64,000 nucleotides of DNA from Acidovorax sp. NB1. Lineage in GTDB: Bacteria > Pseudomonadota > Gammaproteobacteria > Burkholderiales > Burkholderiaceae_C. The number at the start of each line of letters is the position of its first letter. Positions within the stretch are counted from its first letter, which is position 1. Positions 18,676 to 26,839 of the stretch are shown piece by piece. Location: assembly GCF_005405905.1 (NCBI RefSeq), contig NZ_BJHU01000035.1:1-64000 (forward strand), read 5' to 3'. The position numbers and the translations under genes are program-made. The notes below the pieces were generated by a model. That model had not been told where the DNA came from. It searched no databases and worked only from the letters and a program-made list of their open reading frames with translations.

Positions 18676-19832
18676 ACAGCTTCCGCCGCGAAGTGCGCCG
18701 CCTGCGGGCCGACCCCTGGGACCTGGCCATGGTCACCTGGGTGCCGCTGCTGGGCGTGGCGCTGTTGTGGTGGATCTTCTCGGCCGGGTTGCCGCGCCAC
18801 CTGGCCGTGGGCGTGGTCGATGAAGACCACTCCAGCCTGTCGCGCCGGCTGGTGCGCATGCTGGACGCCACACCCGGCGTGCAGATCACGCAGCACTACG
18901 CCAACACCGCCGAGGCCGAGCATGCCTTGCGCACCGTGCAGGTCTACGCGGTGGTCACCATTCCCCGCGACTTTGCGCACACTGTGAAGCAGGGCCGCGC
19001 CGCCCAGGTCACGCTGCTGCACAACGCGCAACTGGGCACCCATTCGGGTCTGCTGCAGCGCGACGTGCGCACCGCCGTGGGCACGCTGTCAGCGGGTATC
19101 GAGATGGCCGCACGCAACAAGCGCGGCGAAAGTGCGCAGGCCGTGCATGTGAGCATGGAGCCCATCCACTCGCAGATGGTGGCGCTGTTCAATGTGTCCA
19201 GCAACTACGAGCAGTTCCTGGGCGCGGCGCTCATCCCCGCGCTGCTGCACATCCTGGCCATGACGGCGGGCGCCTGGACGGTGGGCCGCGAGCTGCGCGA
19301 CCGCACACTGGGCGAGTGGCTGGGCGCGGGGGAGCTGCTGCGCACTGCGGGTTCGCTCATCGGCAAGCTCGCGTTGCCCTGGGCCACGCTCACCCTGGTG
19401 GGCCTGCTGGCGCTGGTGGGCATCACCTGGGGCCGGGGCTGGCACCCGCCGGGCAATCTGGCGTGGGTGGCCGGTGCGCTGGCGCTGCTGATGGCCGTGT
19501 CGCTGGCAGCGGGCGCGGCCCTGGCGGCGCTCACACGCTCGCTGCGCACCGCACTCTCGGGCGCGGGCTTTTTCGCGGCGCCCGCGTTTGCCTTCAGCGG
19601 CGTGGCGTTTCCGCTGGCAGGCATGCCCGCCAGCGCCCGCGCCTGGGCCGAGGCCATGCCCTTCACGCACTACATCCGCCTGCAGATCGAGCAATTGCAG
19701 ATGGGTGCGCCGCTGGCCACCAGCGTGCCCACCATGGTGGGCCTGCTGGCGGCCACCGGCATGCTCTGGCTGGTGGCGGCCGTGGGCCTGCACCTGGCCG
19801 CCCGCCAACCTGCCACCTGGGGAAGCCGCTGA
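18660..19832 (+). CDS. ABC-2 type transporter permease (first)
   Basis: Inner-membrane permease of 390 residues in the YhhJ/YbhR-like group. It has an N-terminal helix (VTWVPLLGVALLWWIFSAGL), a large extracytoplasmic domain (HLAVGVVDEDHSSLSRRLVRMLDATPGVQI through VHVSMEPIHSQMVALFN), and a C-terminal set of five or six helices. The final part contains the typical SGVAFPLAGMPASARAWAEAMPFTHYIRLQIEQLQMG. The start at 18660 is the only ATG close to the first helix, and its first codons come from the repeat element. The next permease follows after one base. No ATP-binding subunit is encoded nearby. Confidence 0.9.
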   Translation: MNSIVNSFRREVRRLRADPWDLAMVTWVPLLGVALLWWIFSAGLPRHLAVGVVDEDHSSLSRRLVRMLDATPGVQITQHYANTAEAEHALRTVQVYAVVTIPRDFAHTVKQGRAAQVTLLHNAQLGTHSGLLQRDVRTAVGTLSAGIEMAARNKRGESAQAVHVSMEPIHSQMVALFNVSSNYEQFLGAALIPALLHILAMTAGAWTVGRELRDRTLGEWLGAGELLRTAGSLIGKLALPWATLTLVGLLALVGITWGRGWHPPGNLAWVAGALALLMAVSLAAGAALAALTRSLRTALSGAGFFAAPAFAFSGVAFPLAGMPASARAWAEAMPFTHYIRLQIEQLQMGAPLATSVPTMVGLLAATGMLWLVAAVGLHLAARQPATWGSR

Positions 19833-19833
19833 T

Positions 19834-21000
19834 ATGGACACCCACATGAAACCGGCTCCCCGCGGCCTGCTGCACGCCTGGCTGCTCGCTCTCGCCACCG
19901 TCGCCCGCGACAAGGGGGTGCTGCTGCTGTTGGTCGGCGCCCCCGTGCTTTACGGCTTCTTCTACCCATGGTTCTATGCCGACGAGGTGCTCACCCGCGT
20001 GCCTGTGGCCGTGGTGGACATGGACCGCACCAGCCTCTCGCGCCAGATCACGCGCTTTGCCGACGCCGACCCGCGCATCGAGGTGCGCCTGGTCACGGGC
20101 AGCGAACGCGAGGCGCAGCAGGCACTGTGGCGCGGCGAGATCGAGGGCTATGCGGTGATCCCCGCGAACCTCAAACGCAACGTGGTGCGCGGCGAAAACG
20201 CCGTGGTCAGCATCGAGGCCAACGGCGCCTATGCGCTGCTCAACAAGGCGGTTCAGTTCGGCTTTGCCGAGGCGGTGGGCACCGTGTCCGCCGGGGTCGA
20301 GATCAGGAAGCTGCAGGCCAGTGGCCAAAGCGCGCAGCAAGCCCACGCGAGGCGTGCCCCGGTGCAGTTGCAGATGGTGGCACTGTTCAACCCCATCGAG
20401 GGCTATGGAAGCTTTGTGGTGCCCGCCGTGGCACTCCTGATCCTGCAGCAGACACTACTCATGGGCGCAGCCCTGCTTGCGGGCACCTGGGTGGAGGCCG
20501 GGCAGCACCGCGCCAGTGCCACCACCTGGCTGGGCCGCCTGCTGGCACTGAGCACGCTGGGCTGGGCAAGCGGCCTGTTCTACTTCGGCTGGATTTTTGT
20601 GCTGCACGACTACCCGCGCGGCGGCAACCCACTGGGCGCGCTGGCCCTGCTGGCCTGCTACGTGCCCGCCATTGCCGCACTGGGCTCGCTGCTGGGCCTG
20701 TGGTTCGGCAACCGCGAACGCGCGCTGCAGGTGCTGCTGTTCACCACGCTGCCCATTGCTTTCGTCGCTGGTTTCTCCTGGCCCGTAGAGGCCCTGCCCG
20801 AGCCCCTGCAGTGGCTGCGCTGGCTGCTGCCCAGCACCTCGGGCGTGCAAGCGTCGCTGCGGCTCAACCAGCTGGGGGCACCACTGCAGGCTGCACTGCC
20901 GTATCTGTGTGCACTGGTGGCTTTGGGTGCGGTGTGCACGGCGGCGGTGCTGTACAAGGCGCGGCCCTGGCCAATACCCACAGCGGCCAGGACGGATTGA
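19834..21000 (+). CDS. ABC-2 type transporter permease (second)
   Basis: Inner-membrane permease of 388 residues, paralogous to the preceding one. Helix 1 is GVLLLLVGAPVLYGFFYPWFY. An extracytoplasmic domain follows (VPVAVVDMDRTSLSRQITRFADADPRIEVRLV). The C-terminal helices begin near LLILQQTLLMGAALLAGTW, and the final conserved region is FVAGFSWPVEALPEPLQWLRWLLPSTSGVQASLRLNQLG. The ATG at 19834 is one base after the upstream stop; a second ATG at 19846 is possible. The pair would form the heterodimeric membrane part of an exporter with the TolC and HlyD proteins. The ATPase must be encoded elsewhere or be absent. It ends 8 bases from the convergent symporter gene. Confidence 0.9.
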   Translation: MDTHMKPAPRGLLHAWLLALATVARDKGVLLLLVGAPVLYGFFYPWFYADEVLTRVPVAVVDMDRTSLSRQITRFADADPRIEVRLVTGSEREAQQALWRGEIEGYAVIPANLKRNVVRGENAVVSIEANGAYALLNKAVQFGFAEAVGTVSAGVEIRKLQASGQSAQQAHARRAPVQLQMVALFNPIEGYGSFVVPAVALLILQQTLLMGAALLAGTWVEAGQHRASATTWLGRLLALSTLGWASGLFYFGWIFVLHDYPRGGNPLGALALLACYVPAIAALGSLLGLWFGNRERALQVLLFTTLPIAFVAGFSWPVEALPEPLQWLRWLLPSTSGVQASLRLNQLGAPLQAALPYLCALVALGAVCTAAVLYKARPWPIPTAARTD

Positions 21001-21008
21001 TCACGGCA

Positions 21009-21887
21009 TCACACTGATGGGGCCACTGCCACGCCAACACGCCGCAGCACCAGCGTGCCAAACAAGGTGGCCATCAGGTACATGCTGACCGAGTAGATGG
21101 CAGCAGGCAGCGCGAGCTGGAAGTTGTCCAGCACCGACAGCGCGATGAAGATGGCCAGCGTGGAGTTGTGGATGCCGATCTCGAAGCTGATGGCCGTAGC
21201 CATGGATTTGTCCAGCCCCGCCGCACGCGCAAGGTAGTAGCCCGACGCGAGGCTGATCACGTTGAACAGCAACACGGCGGGGCCGATGCCCGCGAAGGAC
21301 TCGACCAGGGCCGACCATTCCTTGGCGATGGCGATCAGCGCAAAAGCGGCCAACACGACCGCGCTGAAGATCTTCATGGGCTTTTCCATGCGCGCGCTGA
21401 ACGCTGGCACGCGGCGGTGCACCACCATGCCCAGCACCACGGGCACCAGCACGATGACGATCACCTCCACCACCTTGCCGAACTGCAGCGGCACCACCTG
21501 GCCCGTGTGCGCAAAGGTGTTGATCGCCCAGTTGGTGATGAGCGGCAGGCTCACGATGGAGAGCACGGTGTTGATGGCCGTGAGCGAGATGTTCATCGCC
21601 ACATTGCCGCCAAACAGGTGGCTGAACAGATTGGCCGACACCCCGCCGGGCGAGGCCGCCAGCAGCATCAGCCCCACGGCATACAGCGGCGCCACACCCA
21701 GCAGCACGATGAGCGCATAGCAGGCCGCGGGCAGCACCAGCACCTGCAGCACCAGGGCCAGCACCACAGCGCGCGGGTGCTGCAGCAGGCGTGTGAAATC
21801 ACCCACCGTGAGCGACAGGCCCAGGCCAAACATGACAAGGCCCAGTGCGATGAACAGCAGCGTGGGCAGGATGGACACAAAACTCAT
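21009..21887 (-). CDS. Bile acid:Na+ symporter (BASS) family transporter
   Basis: Inner-membrane secondary transporter of 292 residues with about nine or ten helices. Family signatures are the N-terminal MFGLGLSLTVGDFTRLLQHPRAV, the core crossover-type region LMLLAASPGGVSANLFSHLFGGNVAMNISLTAINTVLS and the second-half FEIGIHNSTLAIFIALSVL. BASS proteins move organic anions such as pyruvate, pantoate or steroids with Na+; the substrate here is unknown. The ATG at 21887 immediately precedes MSFVSILPTLLFIALG. It stands alone between convergent and co-oriented genes. Confidence 0.92.
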   Translation of the reverse strand: MSFVSILPTLLFIALGLVMFGLGLSLTVGDFTRLLQHPRAVVLALVLQVLVLPAACYALIVLLGVAPLYAVGLMLLAASPGGVSANLFSHLFGGNVAMNISLTAINTVLSIVSLPLITNWAINTFAHTGQVVPLQFGKVVEVIVIVLVPVVLGMVVHRRVPAFSARMEKPMKIFSAVVLAAFALIAIAKEWSALVESFAGIGPAVLLFNVISLASGYYLARAAGLDKSMATAISFEIGIHNSTLAIFIALSVLDNFQLALPAAIYSVSMYLMATLFGTLVLRRVGVAVAPSV

Positions 21888-22033
21888 GGGACAACACACG
21901 CGGCCACGGCGGCCGCGCTCCATTCAATGGGGTAAGGACGGCGGAGCCAAGGGCTGCTGCGCGGAGAGGGACCAGGCGGCGCAGATCCGCCCCAGCGACA
22001 AGGGCAGAAAGAAGGGTGTAAGGCCCTGAGCGC

Positions 22034-22558
22034 TCAGGCAGCAGCCTGCCCCGTGCGCAGGCGCACCGGGCCGCTGCGCGCTTCGATGGCGACCTGCACC
22101 TCCTTGCGCAGGCCCAACGCAAACGCCCACTCGGCCACCACAAACAGCGGGCCGACGATAAGGCCCACCAGGTCGTCCACAAACGCGGGCTTGCGGCCTT
22201 CGTAGTAGTGGCCCACAAACTGGATCACCCAGCCCACGGCAAACAGGCCGATGCCCGTGGCCAGCCATACGGCCAGGGTCTGTGCGGCCACCCATTGCCC
22301 GCCCACCAGCATGGCGGCCAACAGCGCCGCCATGGCCAGGCCAAAACGCGTGTCCAGCCGGAAGTAGAAAACGCTGGCGGCCAGCGCGGCCAGCAGCGCC
22401 GGGCTCAGCGGCAGCTCGCCCACCATCCAGGTCGGGCGCGACAGCAGAATGACCACCGCAAACATGATCATCGGCACGCCCACAAAATGGGTGTGGATGT
22501 TGCGTGGATCGCGGTGGTAGTCGGCGTACTGCGCCAGATGGTCGATCAGGGTTTTCAT
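22034..22558 (-). CDS. Mpo1-like (DUF962/YGL010w) membrane protein
   Basis: Small polytopic protein of 174 residues. The family signatures are LAQYADYHRDPRNIHTHFVGVPMIM at the N-terminus and WVIQFVGHYYEGRKPAFVDDLVGLIVGPLFVVAEWAF toward the C-terminus, with the invariant histidines of the YGL010w/Mpo1 group. Yeast Mpo1 is an Fe2+-dependent 2-hydroxy fatty acid dioxygenase; whether bacterial members share this activity is not established for this protein. Four hydrophobic segments lie between the two motifs. It is divergent from the Crp/Fnr-like gene with a 154-bp gap. Confidence 0.87.
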   Translation of the reverse strand: MKTLIDHLAQYADYHRDPRNIHTHFVGVPMIMFAVVILLSRPTWMVGELPLSPALLAALAASVFYFRLDTRFGLAMAALLAAMLVGGQWVAAQTLAVWLATGIGLFAVGWVIQFVGHYYEGRKPAFVDDLVGLIVGPLFVVAEWAFALGLRKEVQVAIEARSGPVRLRTGQAAA

Positions 22559-22712
22559 GGGTGTCTCCGGCTATTGTTTTGAGCAGCATCAATACTCGCC
22601 CCGGGGCCCTGCCAGCGTCTGTCGTGCAGACGACAAAAAGACACACTCCCGCCTGCACGCCCGGGTGCTTCGCCCCCACGCTCGACACTTCACCTGCGCC
22701 GCTCCCCACCGC

Positions 22713-23417
22713 ATGACCGCCCCCACTGCCTACCTGCCCGTCCTCCAATCCGGCCGCTGGTTTGCCCACCTGCCGCCCGACTTTGCCCAGCCGCTGATCG
22801 CCATGGCCCACCTGCGCCAGTTGCAGGCGGGTGAAGTGCTTTTTTTGCGCGGCGATGCGCCCTGCGGGCTGTATGCAGTGGTGCGCGGGGCGATCAGCAT
22901 CTCGGGCACAGGCGGGCGGGCCCACGAGGCGCGCTCGGCACTGCTCACGCGGCTGGAGCCGCCGCACTGGTTTGGCGAGATCTCGGTGTTTGACGGCTCA
23001 GCCCGCACGCACGATGCCCATGCGGCGGAGGCCAGCACGCTGGTGCAGGTGCCCCACGAGCGGCTGCAGGCCTGGCTGCAGGCGCACCCGACACACTGGC
23101 ACGCGCTGGCGCTGCTGTTGACCGACAAGCTGCGCACCGCCTTCGTGGCCATTGAGGAGCTGGCCCTGCTGCCCGCGCCGCAGCGCCTGGCGCGCCGCCT
23201 GGTGATGATGGCCGAGGGCTATGGCCAGTGGAATGCCGAAGGCCAGTCGCGGCGGGTGATCGGCATCTCGCAGGAACAGCTGTCGCTGATGCTGGCCATT
23301 TCGCGCCAGACCACCAACCAGATCCTCAAAGACCTGGAGGCGCGCCACCTGGTGCGGGTGCAGCGCGGCGAGGTCGAAATCCTGGACCTGGCGGCCCTGC
23401 GCGCGTCCTGCTACTGA
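22713..23417 (+). CDS. Crp/Fnr-family transcriptional regulator
   Basis: Regulator of 234 residues. The cyclic-nucleotide-type beta-roll spans residues 20-130 (LRQLQAGEVLFLRGDAPCGLYAVVRGAISI, then HWFGEISVFDG). Residues of a true cAMP pocket (RSA-type Arg/Thr) are not evident, and there is no N-terminal four-cysteine Fnr cluster, so the effector is unknown. The C-terminal helix-turn-helix is RRVIGISQEQLSLMLAISRQTTNQILKDLEARHLVRVQRGEVEILD. The ATG at 22713 is chosen as the first Met that leaves a normal family N-terminus. A repeat element follows, so co-transcription with the aldehyde dehydrogenase 105 bases downstream is uncertain. Confidence 0.92.
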   Translation: MTAPTAYLPVLQSGRWFAHLPPDFAQPLIAMAHLRQLQAGEVLFLRGDAPCGLYAVVRGAISISGTGGRAHEARSALLTRLEPPHWFGEISVFDGSARTHDAHAAEASTLVQVPHERLQAWLQAHPTHWHALALLLTDKLRTAFVAIEELALLPAPQRLARRLVMMAEGYGQWNAEGQSRRVIGISQEQLSLMLAISRQTTNQILKDLEARHLVRVQRGEVEILDLAALRASCY

Positions 23418-23420
23418 AAT

Positions 23421-23485
23421 CACTATCAAAACAATAGCTATATTCGCTTTATGGTCGCGCGGAAAAGGCACTTTTCATCCAAATA
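23421..23485 (+). repeat. Dispersed palindromic repeat, copy 3
   Basis: Contains CACTATCAAAACAATAGCTA, then TCGCTTTATGGTCGCGCGG and AAAAGGCACTTTT. It matches copy 2 (opposite strand) over the core TTTATGGTCGCGCG and GGCACTTTT. It lies between the Crp/Fnr and aldehyde dehydrogenase genes. Confidence 0.78.
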
Positions 23486-23522
23486 CTAAGCACACATTCC
23501 ATTTCCGGGCACAATCACGACC

Positions 23523-24956
23523 ATGCAACTAAACTACATCGCCAACGCCTCGGTGCCGTCCTCTTCTGGCCGCACGATCCCCGTGATCGATCCGTCGGAC
23601 GGCCAACCCTTCGACGAGATCCAGCGCAGCAACGCCGACGACATCGACGCGGCGGTGCATGCAGCCCGCCAGTGCTACAACGCGGTGTGGCAGAAGCTGG
23701 CCCCGGTGGAGCGCGGCCGCCTGCTGCAAAAGCTCTCGGCCAAGATCCTGGAGCATGCGGACGAGTTGACAGCGCTGGAGCAGCGCGACTGCGGCAAGCC
23801 CACCAAGCAGGCGCGGGCCGACGCGATCGCGCTGGCGCGCTACTTCGAGTTCTACGCCGGTGCGTGCGACAAGTTCCACGGCGAGACCATCCCCTACCCC
23901 GACGGCTACAGCGTGCTGACCTGGCGCGAGCCCCATGGCGTCACAGGCCACGTGATCCCCTGGAACTACCCCATGCAGATCTTTGGCCGCAGCGTGGGCG
24001 GCGCGCTGGCGGCGGGCAACGTCTGCGTGGTCAAACCGGCCGAAGACGCCTGCCTCTCGCTGATCCGCGTGGCGCAGCTGGCAGCCGAAGTGGGCTTCCC
24101 GTCCGGTGCGCTGAACATCGTCACCGGCTACGGCCACGAGGTGGGCGACGCGCTGGCACGCCACCCCGGCATTGACCACATCAGCTTCACCGGCAGCCCC
24201 AAAATCGGCACGCTGATCCAGCAAGTGGCCGCCGAGCGCCACTGCCCCGTGACGCTGGAACTGGGCGGCAAGAGCCCGCAGATCATCTTTGCCGACGCCG
24301 ACCTGGACGCCGCCATCCCCGTGGTCATCAACGCCATCGTGCAGAACGCGGGGCAGACCTGCTCGGCCGGCTCGCGCGTGCTGATCGATTCGCTGATTTA
24401 CGAACCGCTGCTGGAGCGCCTGGGCAAGGCGTTTGAAAAACTGCGTGTCGGCCCCGCCGCCATGGACTTGGATGTGGGCCCGCTGATCCGCCAGACGCAG
24501 CAGCAGCGCGTGTGGGACTTCCTCTCCGACGCACAAGTCGCTGGCATCCCCATGGTGGCCCAAGGCGTGGTGGTGGACGAAGCACCCGAGACCGGCTATT
24601 ACCAGGCCCCCACACTGCTGCGCGATGTGCCTGTGCAGCACCGGCTTGCGCAGGAAGAAGTCTTTGGCCCCGTGCTGTCGGCCATGGCCTTCCAGGACGA
24701 AGACCACGCGGTGGAGCTGGCCAACGCCACGCAGTTCGGCCTGGTCGCGGGCATCTGGACGCGCGACGGCGCGCGCCAGTTCCGCATGGCCAAGCGCGTG
24801 CACAGTGGGCAGGTGTTCATCAACAACTACGGCGCGGCCGGTGGTGTGGAGCTGCCGTTTGGCGGCGTCAAGTCGAGCGGCTATGGGCGCGAAAAGGGCT
24901 TTGAGGCGCTGTACGGCTTCACCACCTTGAAGACGGTGGCCATCAAGTACGGCTGA
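23523..24956 (+). CDS. Aldehyde dehydrogenase family protein
   Basis: NAD(P)-dependent aldehyde dehydrogenase of 477 residues, normal length for the family. Catalytic features are VIPWNYPMQIFGRSVGGALAAGN with the oxyanion-hole Asn, the cofactor loop FTGSPKIG, the general base Glu246 in LELGGKSPQ and the nucleophile Cys280 in GQTCSAGSR. The C-terminal EEVFGPVLSAMAF and LPFGGVKSSGYGREKG are also standard. It resembles betaine- or gamma-aminobutyraldehyde-type enzymes, but the substrate cannot be read from sequence. It is followed in the same direction by a DUF2889 gene and an SDR gene, which suggests a small catabolic operon. Confidence 0.93.
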   Translation: MQLNYIANASVPSSSGRTIPVIDPSDGQPFDEIQRSNADDIDAAVHAARQCYNAVWQKLAPVERGRLLQKLSAKILEHADELTALEQRDCGKPTKQARADAIALARYFEFYAGACDKFHGETIPYPDGYSVLTWREPHGVTGHVIPWNYPMQIFGRSVGGALAAGNVCVVKPAEDACLSLIRVAQLAAEVGFPSGALNIVTGYGHEVGDALARHPGIDHISFTGSPKIGTLIQQVAAERHCPVTLELGGKSPQIIFADADLDAAIPVVINAIVQNAGQTCSAGSRVLIDSLIYEPLLERLGKAFEKLRVGPAAMDLDVGPLIRQTQQQRVWDFLSDAQVAGIPMVAQGVVVDEAPETGYYQAPTLLRDVPVQHRLAQEEVFGPVLSAMAFQDEDHAVELANATQFGLVAGIWTRDGARQFRMAKRVHSGQVFINNYGAAGGVELPFGGVKSSGYGREKGFEALYGFTTLKTVAIKYG

Positions 24957-25047
24957 AGAAGCATTGCAGGGTGTCTCGCCCGCGCGCGACGGCGCGGGCG
25001 GCCCCCGCTAACCTTGGCTGCTTCTGCACGACGATTTTTCTTTTGCC

Positions 25048-25656
25048 ATGCCCCTGAGTCCCCCCGCCCCCCGCACCCTCAAACATGTCCGCCGGGTCAA
25101 CTACCAGGGCTTTGAACGCGACGACGGCCTGTGGGACATCGAAGGCGAACTGCATGACAGCAAGGCCTACGACGCCACCTCCTTTGGCGACCCCAGCAAG
25201 CAGCGTCTGGCAGGCGAGGCCATCCACCACATGTGGCTGCGCGTGACCGTGAACCGCCAGCTGGTGGTGCAGGCGGTGGACGTGTCCATGGACTCGCACC
25301 CGCTCAAAGGCTGCACCGAGGCCCAGGCCGCGCTGCAGCACATGGTGGGCTGCAGCATGGCGCGCGGCTGGCGCCAGGCCATCCAGAAGCACCTGGGCGG
25401 GGTGGCCAGTTGCACCCATTTGCGCGAGCTGCTGTTCAACCTGGCGACAGCGGCCTTCCAGTCGGTGCCTGCAGTGTTTTCGTCTACCAACCCGGATGAG
25501 CCGCCGCGCCACCTGGGCCAGTGCACGGGCTGGGACTTCAACGGCAACGGCGTGAAGGAATACTTTCCGCAGTTTTATGGCCGGGAGCCCAAAGCCCCCA
25601 CCCCACCGCCGGCGGCCGCTGCTGAAAATTCAGCCCCATTGGGCTCTGGCGCCTGA
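25048..25656 (+). CDS. DUF2889 domain-containing protein
   Basis: Protein of 202 residues matching the DUF2889 family as I recognise it: RRVNYQGFERDDGLWDIEGELHDSKAY, then HHMWLRVTVNRQLVVQAVDVSMDSHP, then CTHLRELLFNLATAAFQSV. The function of the family is unknown; members often sit among aromatic- or fatty-acid-degradation genes. The last residues (ENSAPLGSGA) and the TGA stop come from a dispersed repeat (25622-25690), so the present C-terminal tail is probably an insertion product. It is sandwiched between an aldehyde dehydrogenase and an SDR oxidoreductase. Confidence 0.82.
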   Translation: MPLSPPAPRTLKHVRRVNYQGFERDDGLWDIEGELHDSKAYDATSFGDPSKQRLAGEAIHHMWLRVTVNRQLVVQAVDVSMDSHPLKGCTEAQAALQHMVGCSMARGWRQAIQKHLGGVASCTHLRELLFNLATAAFQSVPAVFSSTNPDEPPRHLGQCTGWDFNGNGVKEYFPQFYGREPKAPTPPPAAAAENSAPLGSGA

Positions 25657-25690
25657 TAGACAAGCGCTAGCAGCTATCATTTTTGACAAA
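25622..25690 (-). repeat. Dispersed palindromic repeat, copy 4 (supplies the DUF2889 stop codon)
   Basis: On the minus strand it reads AAAAATGATAGCTGCTAGCG, then CTTGTCTATCAGGCGCCAGAG, then GGGGCTGAATTTTCAG. This is a variant form with a TATCAGGCGC core, shared with copies at 44708 and 51233. It overlaps the last ten codons and stop of the DUF2889 gene. Confidence 0.72.
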
Positions 25691-25718
25691 TCTCACCCCA
25701 ACCTATCGGAGACCCCTC

Positions 25719-26480
25719 ATGCGCGTGCAGAACAAATCCATCATCGTCACCGGCGCAGGCAACGGCATCGGCGAGGGCATTGCCAAGCGCCTGGCGGCCG
25801 AGGGCGGCCAGGTCATCGTGAACGACATCAACGAAGCCGGTGGCCAGCGCGTGGTGGCCGAGATCACCGCCGCTGGCGGCAAAGCCGCGTTCTTCAAGGC
25901 CGACGTGACGAACTCCGCCCAGGTCAAGGCGATGGTGGAAGAGGCCGTGCGCCTGTACGGCCGTCTGGACGTGGTGGTGAACAACGCGGGCTGGACGCAC
26001 CGCAACCGCCCCATGCTCGAAGTGAGCGAGGAAGAGTTCGACAAGGTCTATGCCATCAACATGAAGAGCATCTACCTGAGCGCCATGCACGCCGTGCCTG
26101 CACTGCGGCAGGCGGGCGGCGGCAGCATCATCAACATCGCCTCCACCGCCGGACTGCGCCCCCGCCCGGGCCTCACCTGGTACAACGGCTCCAAGGGCGC
26201 CGTCATCATCACCAGCAAGTCCATGGCGGCCGAGCTGGGCCCCGACAACATCCGCGTGAACTGCATCAACCCCGTGTTCAACCCTGACACGGGCTTGGCT
26301 GCCGAGTTTGCAGGCGGCCCAGTGGACGATGCGCGCCGCGCCAAGTTCCTGGCCACCATTCCGCTGGGCCGCTTCTCCACCGCGCTCGACGTGGCCAACG
26401 CGGCGCTGTACCTGGCGAGCGACGAGGCATCGTTCATCAGCGGCGTATGCATCGAGGTGGATGGCGGGCGCTGCGTGTAA
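25719..26480 (+). CDS. Short-chain dehydrogenase/reductase (glucose-dehydrogenase-like)
   Basis: Classical SDR of 253 residues. The cofactor motif TGAGNGIGEG begins at residue 11, followed by NNAGW, a serine in INIASTAG and the catalytic Tyr155/Lys159 in YNGSK. The C-terminal FISGVCIEVDGGRCV is typical of the FabG/glucose-dehydrogenase branch. Asp and Asn residues following beta-2 (VNDIN) suggest NAD(H) preference; that is inference. The ATG at 25719 has CGGAGA upstream; a longer frame begins inside the repeat. With the upstream aldehyde dehydrogenase it could form a two-step alcohol-aldehyde-acid oxidation. Confidence 0.92.
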   Translation: MRVQNKSIIVTGAGNGIGEGIAKRLAAEGGQVIVNDINEAGGQRVVAEITAAGGKAAFFKADVTNSAQVKAMVEEAVRLYGRLDVVVNNAGWTHRNRPMLEVSEEEFDKVYAINMKSIYLSAMHAVPALRQAGGGSIINIASTAGLRPRPGLTWYNGSKGAVIITSKSMAAELGPDNIRVNCINPVFNPDTGLAAEFAGGPVDDARRAKFLATIPLGRFSTALDVANAALYLASDEASFISGVCIEVDGGRCV

Positions 26481-26532
26481 GTAAGCGCCCCGGCGCGCTG
26501 GCAAGCCACCACCACATCTCGTGGCGCCCCAC

Positions 26533-26559
26533 CAATCCGCACCAGGGCAGTGCGGATTG
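26533..26559. promoter_or_regulatory. Perfect inverted repeat just upstream of a promoter
   Basis: CAATCCGCAC-N7-GTGCGGATTG, ten paired bases with no mismatch, ending two bases before the -35 hexamer. Its centre lies about 51 bp before the predicted transcription start. No T-run follows, so an operator is more likely than a terminator. Confidence 0.55.
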
Positions 26560-26561
26560 AT

Positions 26562-26590
26562 TTGACGGTCTTGGCCCTGCTGCATATAGT
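26562..26590 (+). promoter_or_regulatory. Strong sigma-70-type promoter for the beta-helix operon
   Basis: TTGACG (26562-26567), a 17-bp spacer and TATAGT (26585-26590) are close to consensus. Transcription would begin around 26597-26598, exactly at the ATG of the short leader ORF. The remainder of the 359-bp gap down to 26839 contains that ORF and C-rich DNA with nothing else I can support. Confidence 0.6.
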
Positions 26591-26597
26591 GCCGCCG

Positions 26598-26723
26598 ATG
26601 TTTGCGAGCCAGCCCCACACCACAGCCGCCAGCGCCACCGCGCTGCTGCGCCGTGCCGCGCGCTCGCAGGCCACGCTCCAGGCCGGTGACCGCGCTCTCT
26701 GCACCCTCGCTGCAGATTCCTGA
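26598..26723 (+). CDS. Possible 41-residue leader peptide, hypothetical
   Basis: A 41-codon ORF (MFASQPHTTAASATALLRRA, then ARSQATLQAGDRALCTLAADS) whose ATG coincides with the predicted +1 of the promoter, as in leaderless mRNAs. There is no Shine-Dalgarno sequence. The product is Ala/Arg-rich, has no membrane segment and matches no family I know. It ends 117 bases before the beta-helix gene. It could be a regulatory leader or a small protein, or only a chance frame in GC-rich DNA. Confidence 0.35.
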   Translation: MFASQPHTTAASATALLRRAARSQATLQAGDRALCTLAADS

Positions 26724-26839
26724 GCCCGGCGACACCCCTCCCCTCCGCATTCTTTTCGCGCACCTCCTGTCGCCGGGCCCCACTCCCAGCGCCAGCTTGC
26801 GCCTTGGTAACAGCCGGGGCGCGGACTTCAGGAGTGTCC

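Noticed and set aside
24978..24999. Hairpin GCCCGCGC...GCGCGGGC between the aldehyde dehydrogenase and DUF2889 genes as a terminator
   Set aside because: No adjacent T-run; the genes are probably one operon, so it may only be a GC-rich chance stem.
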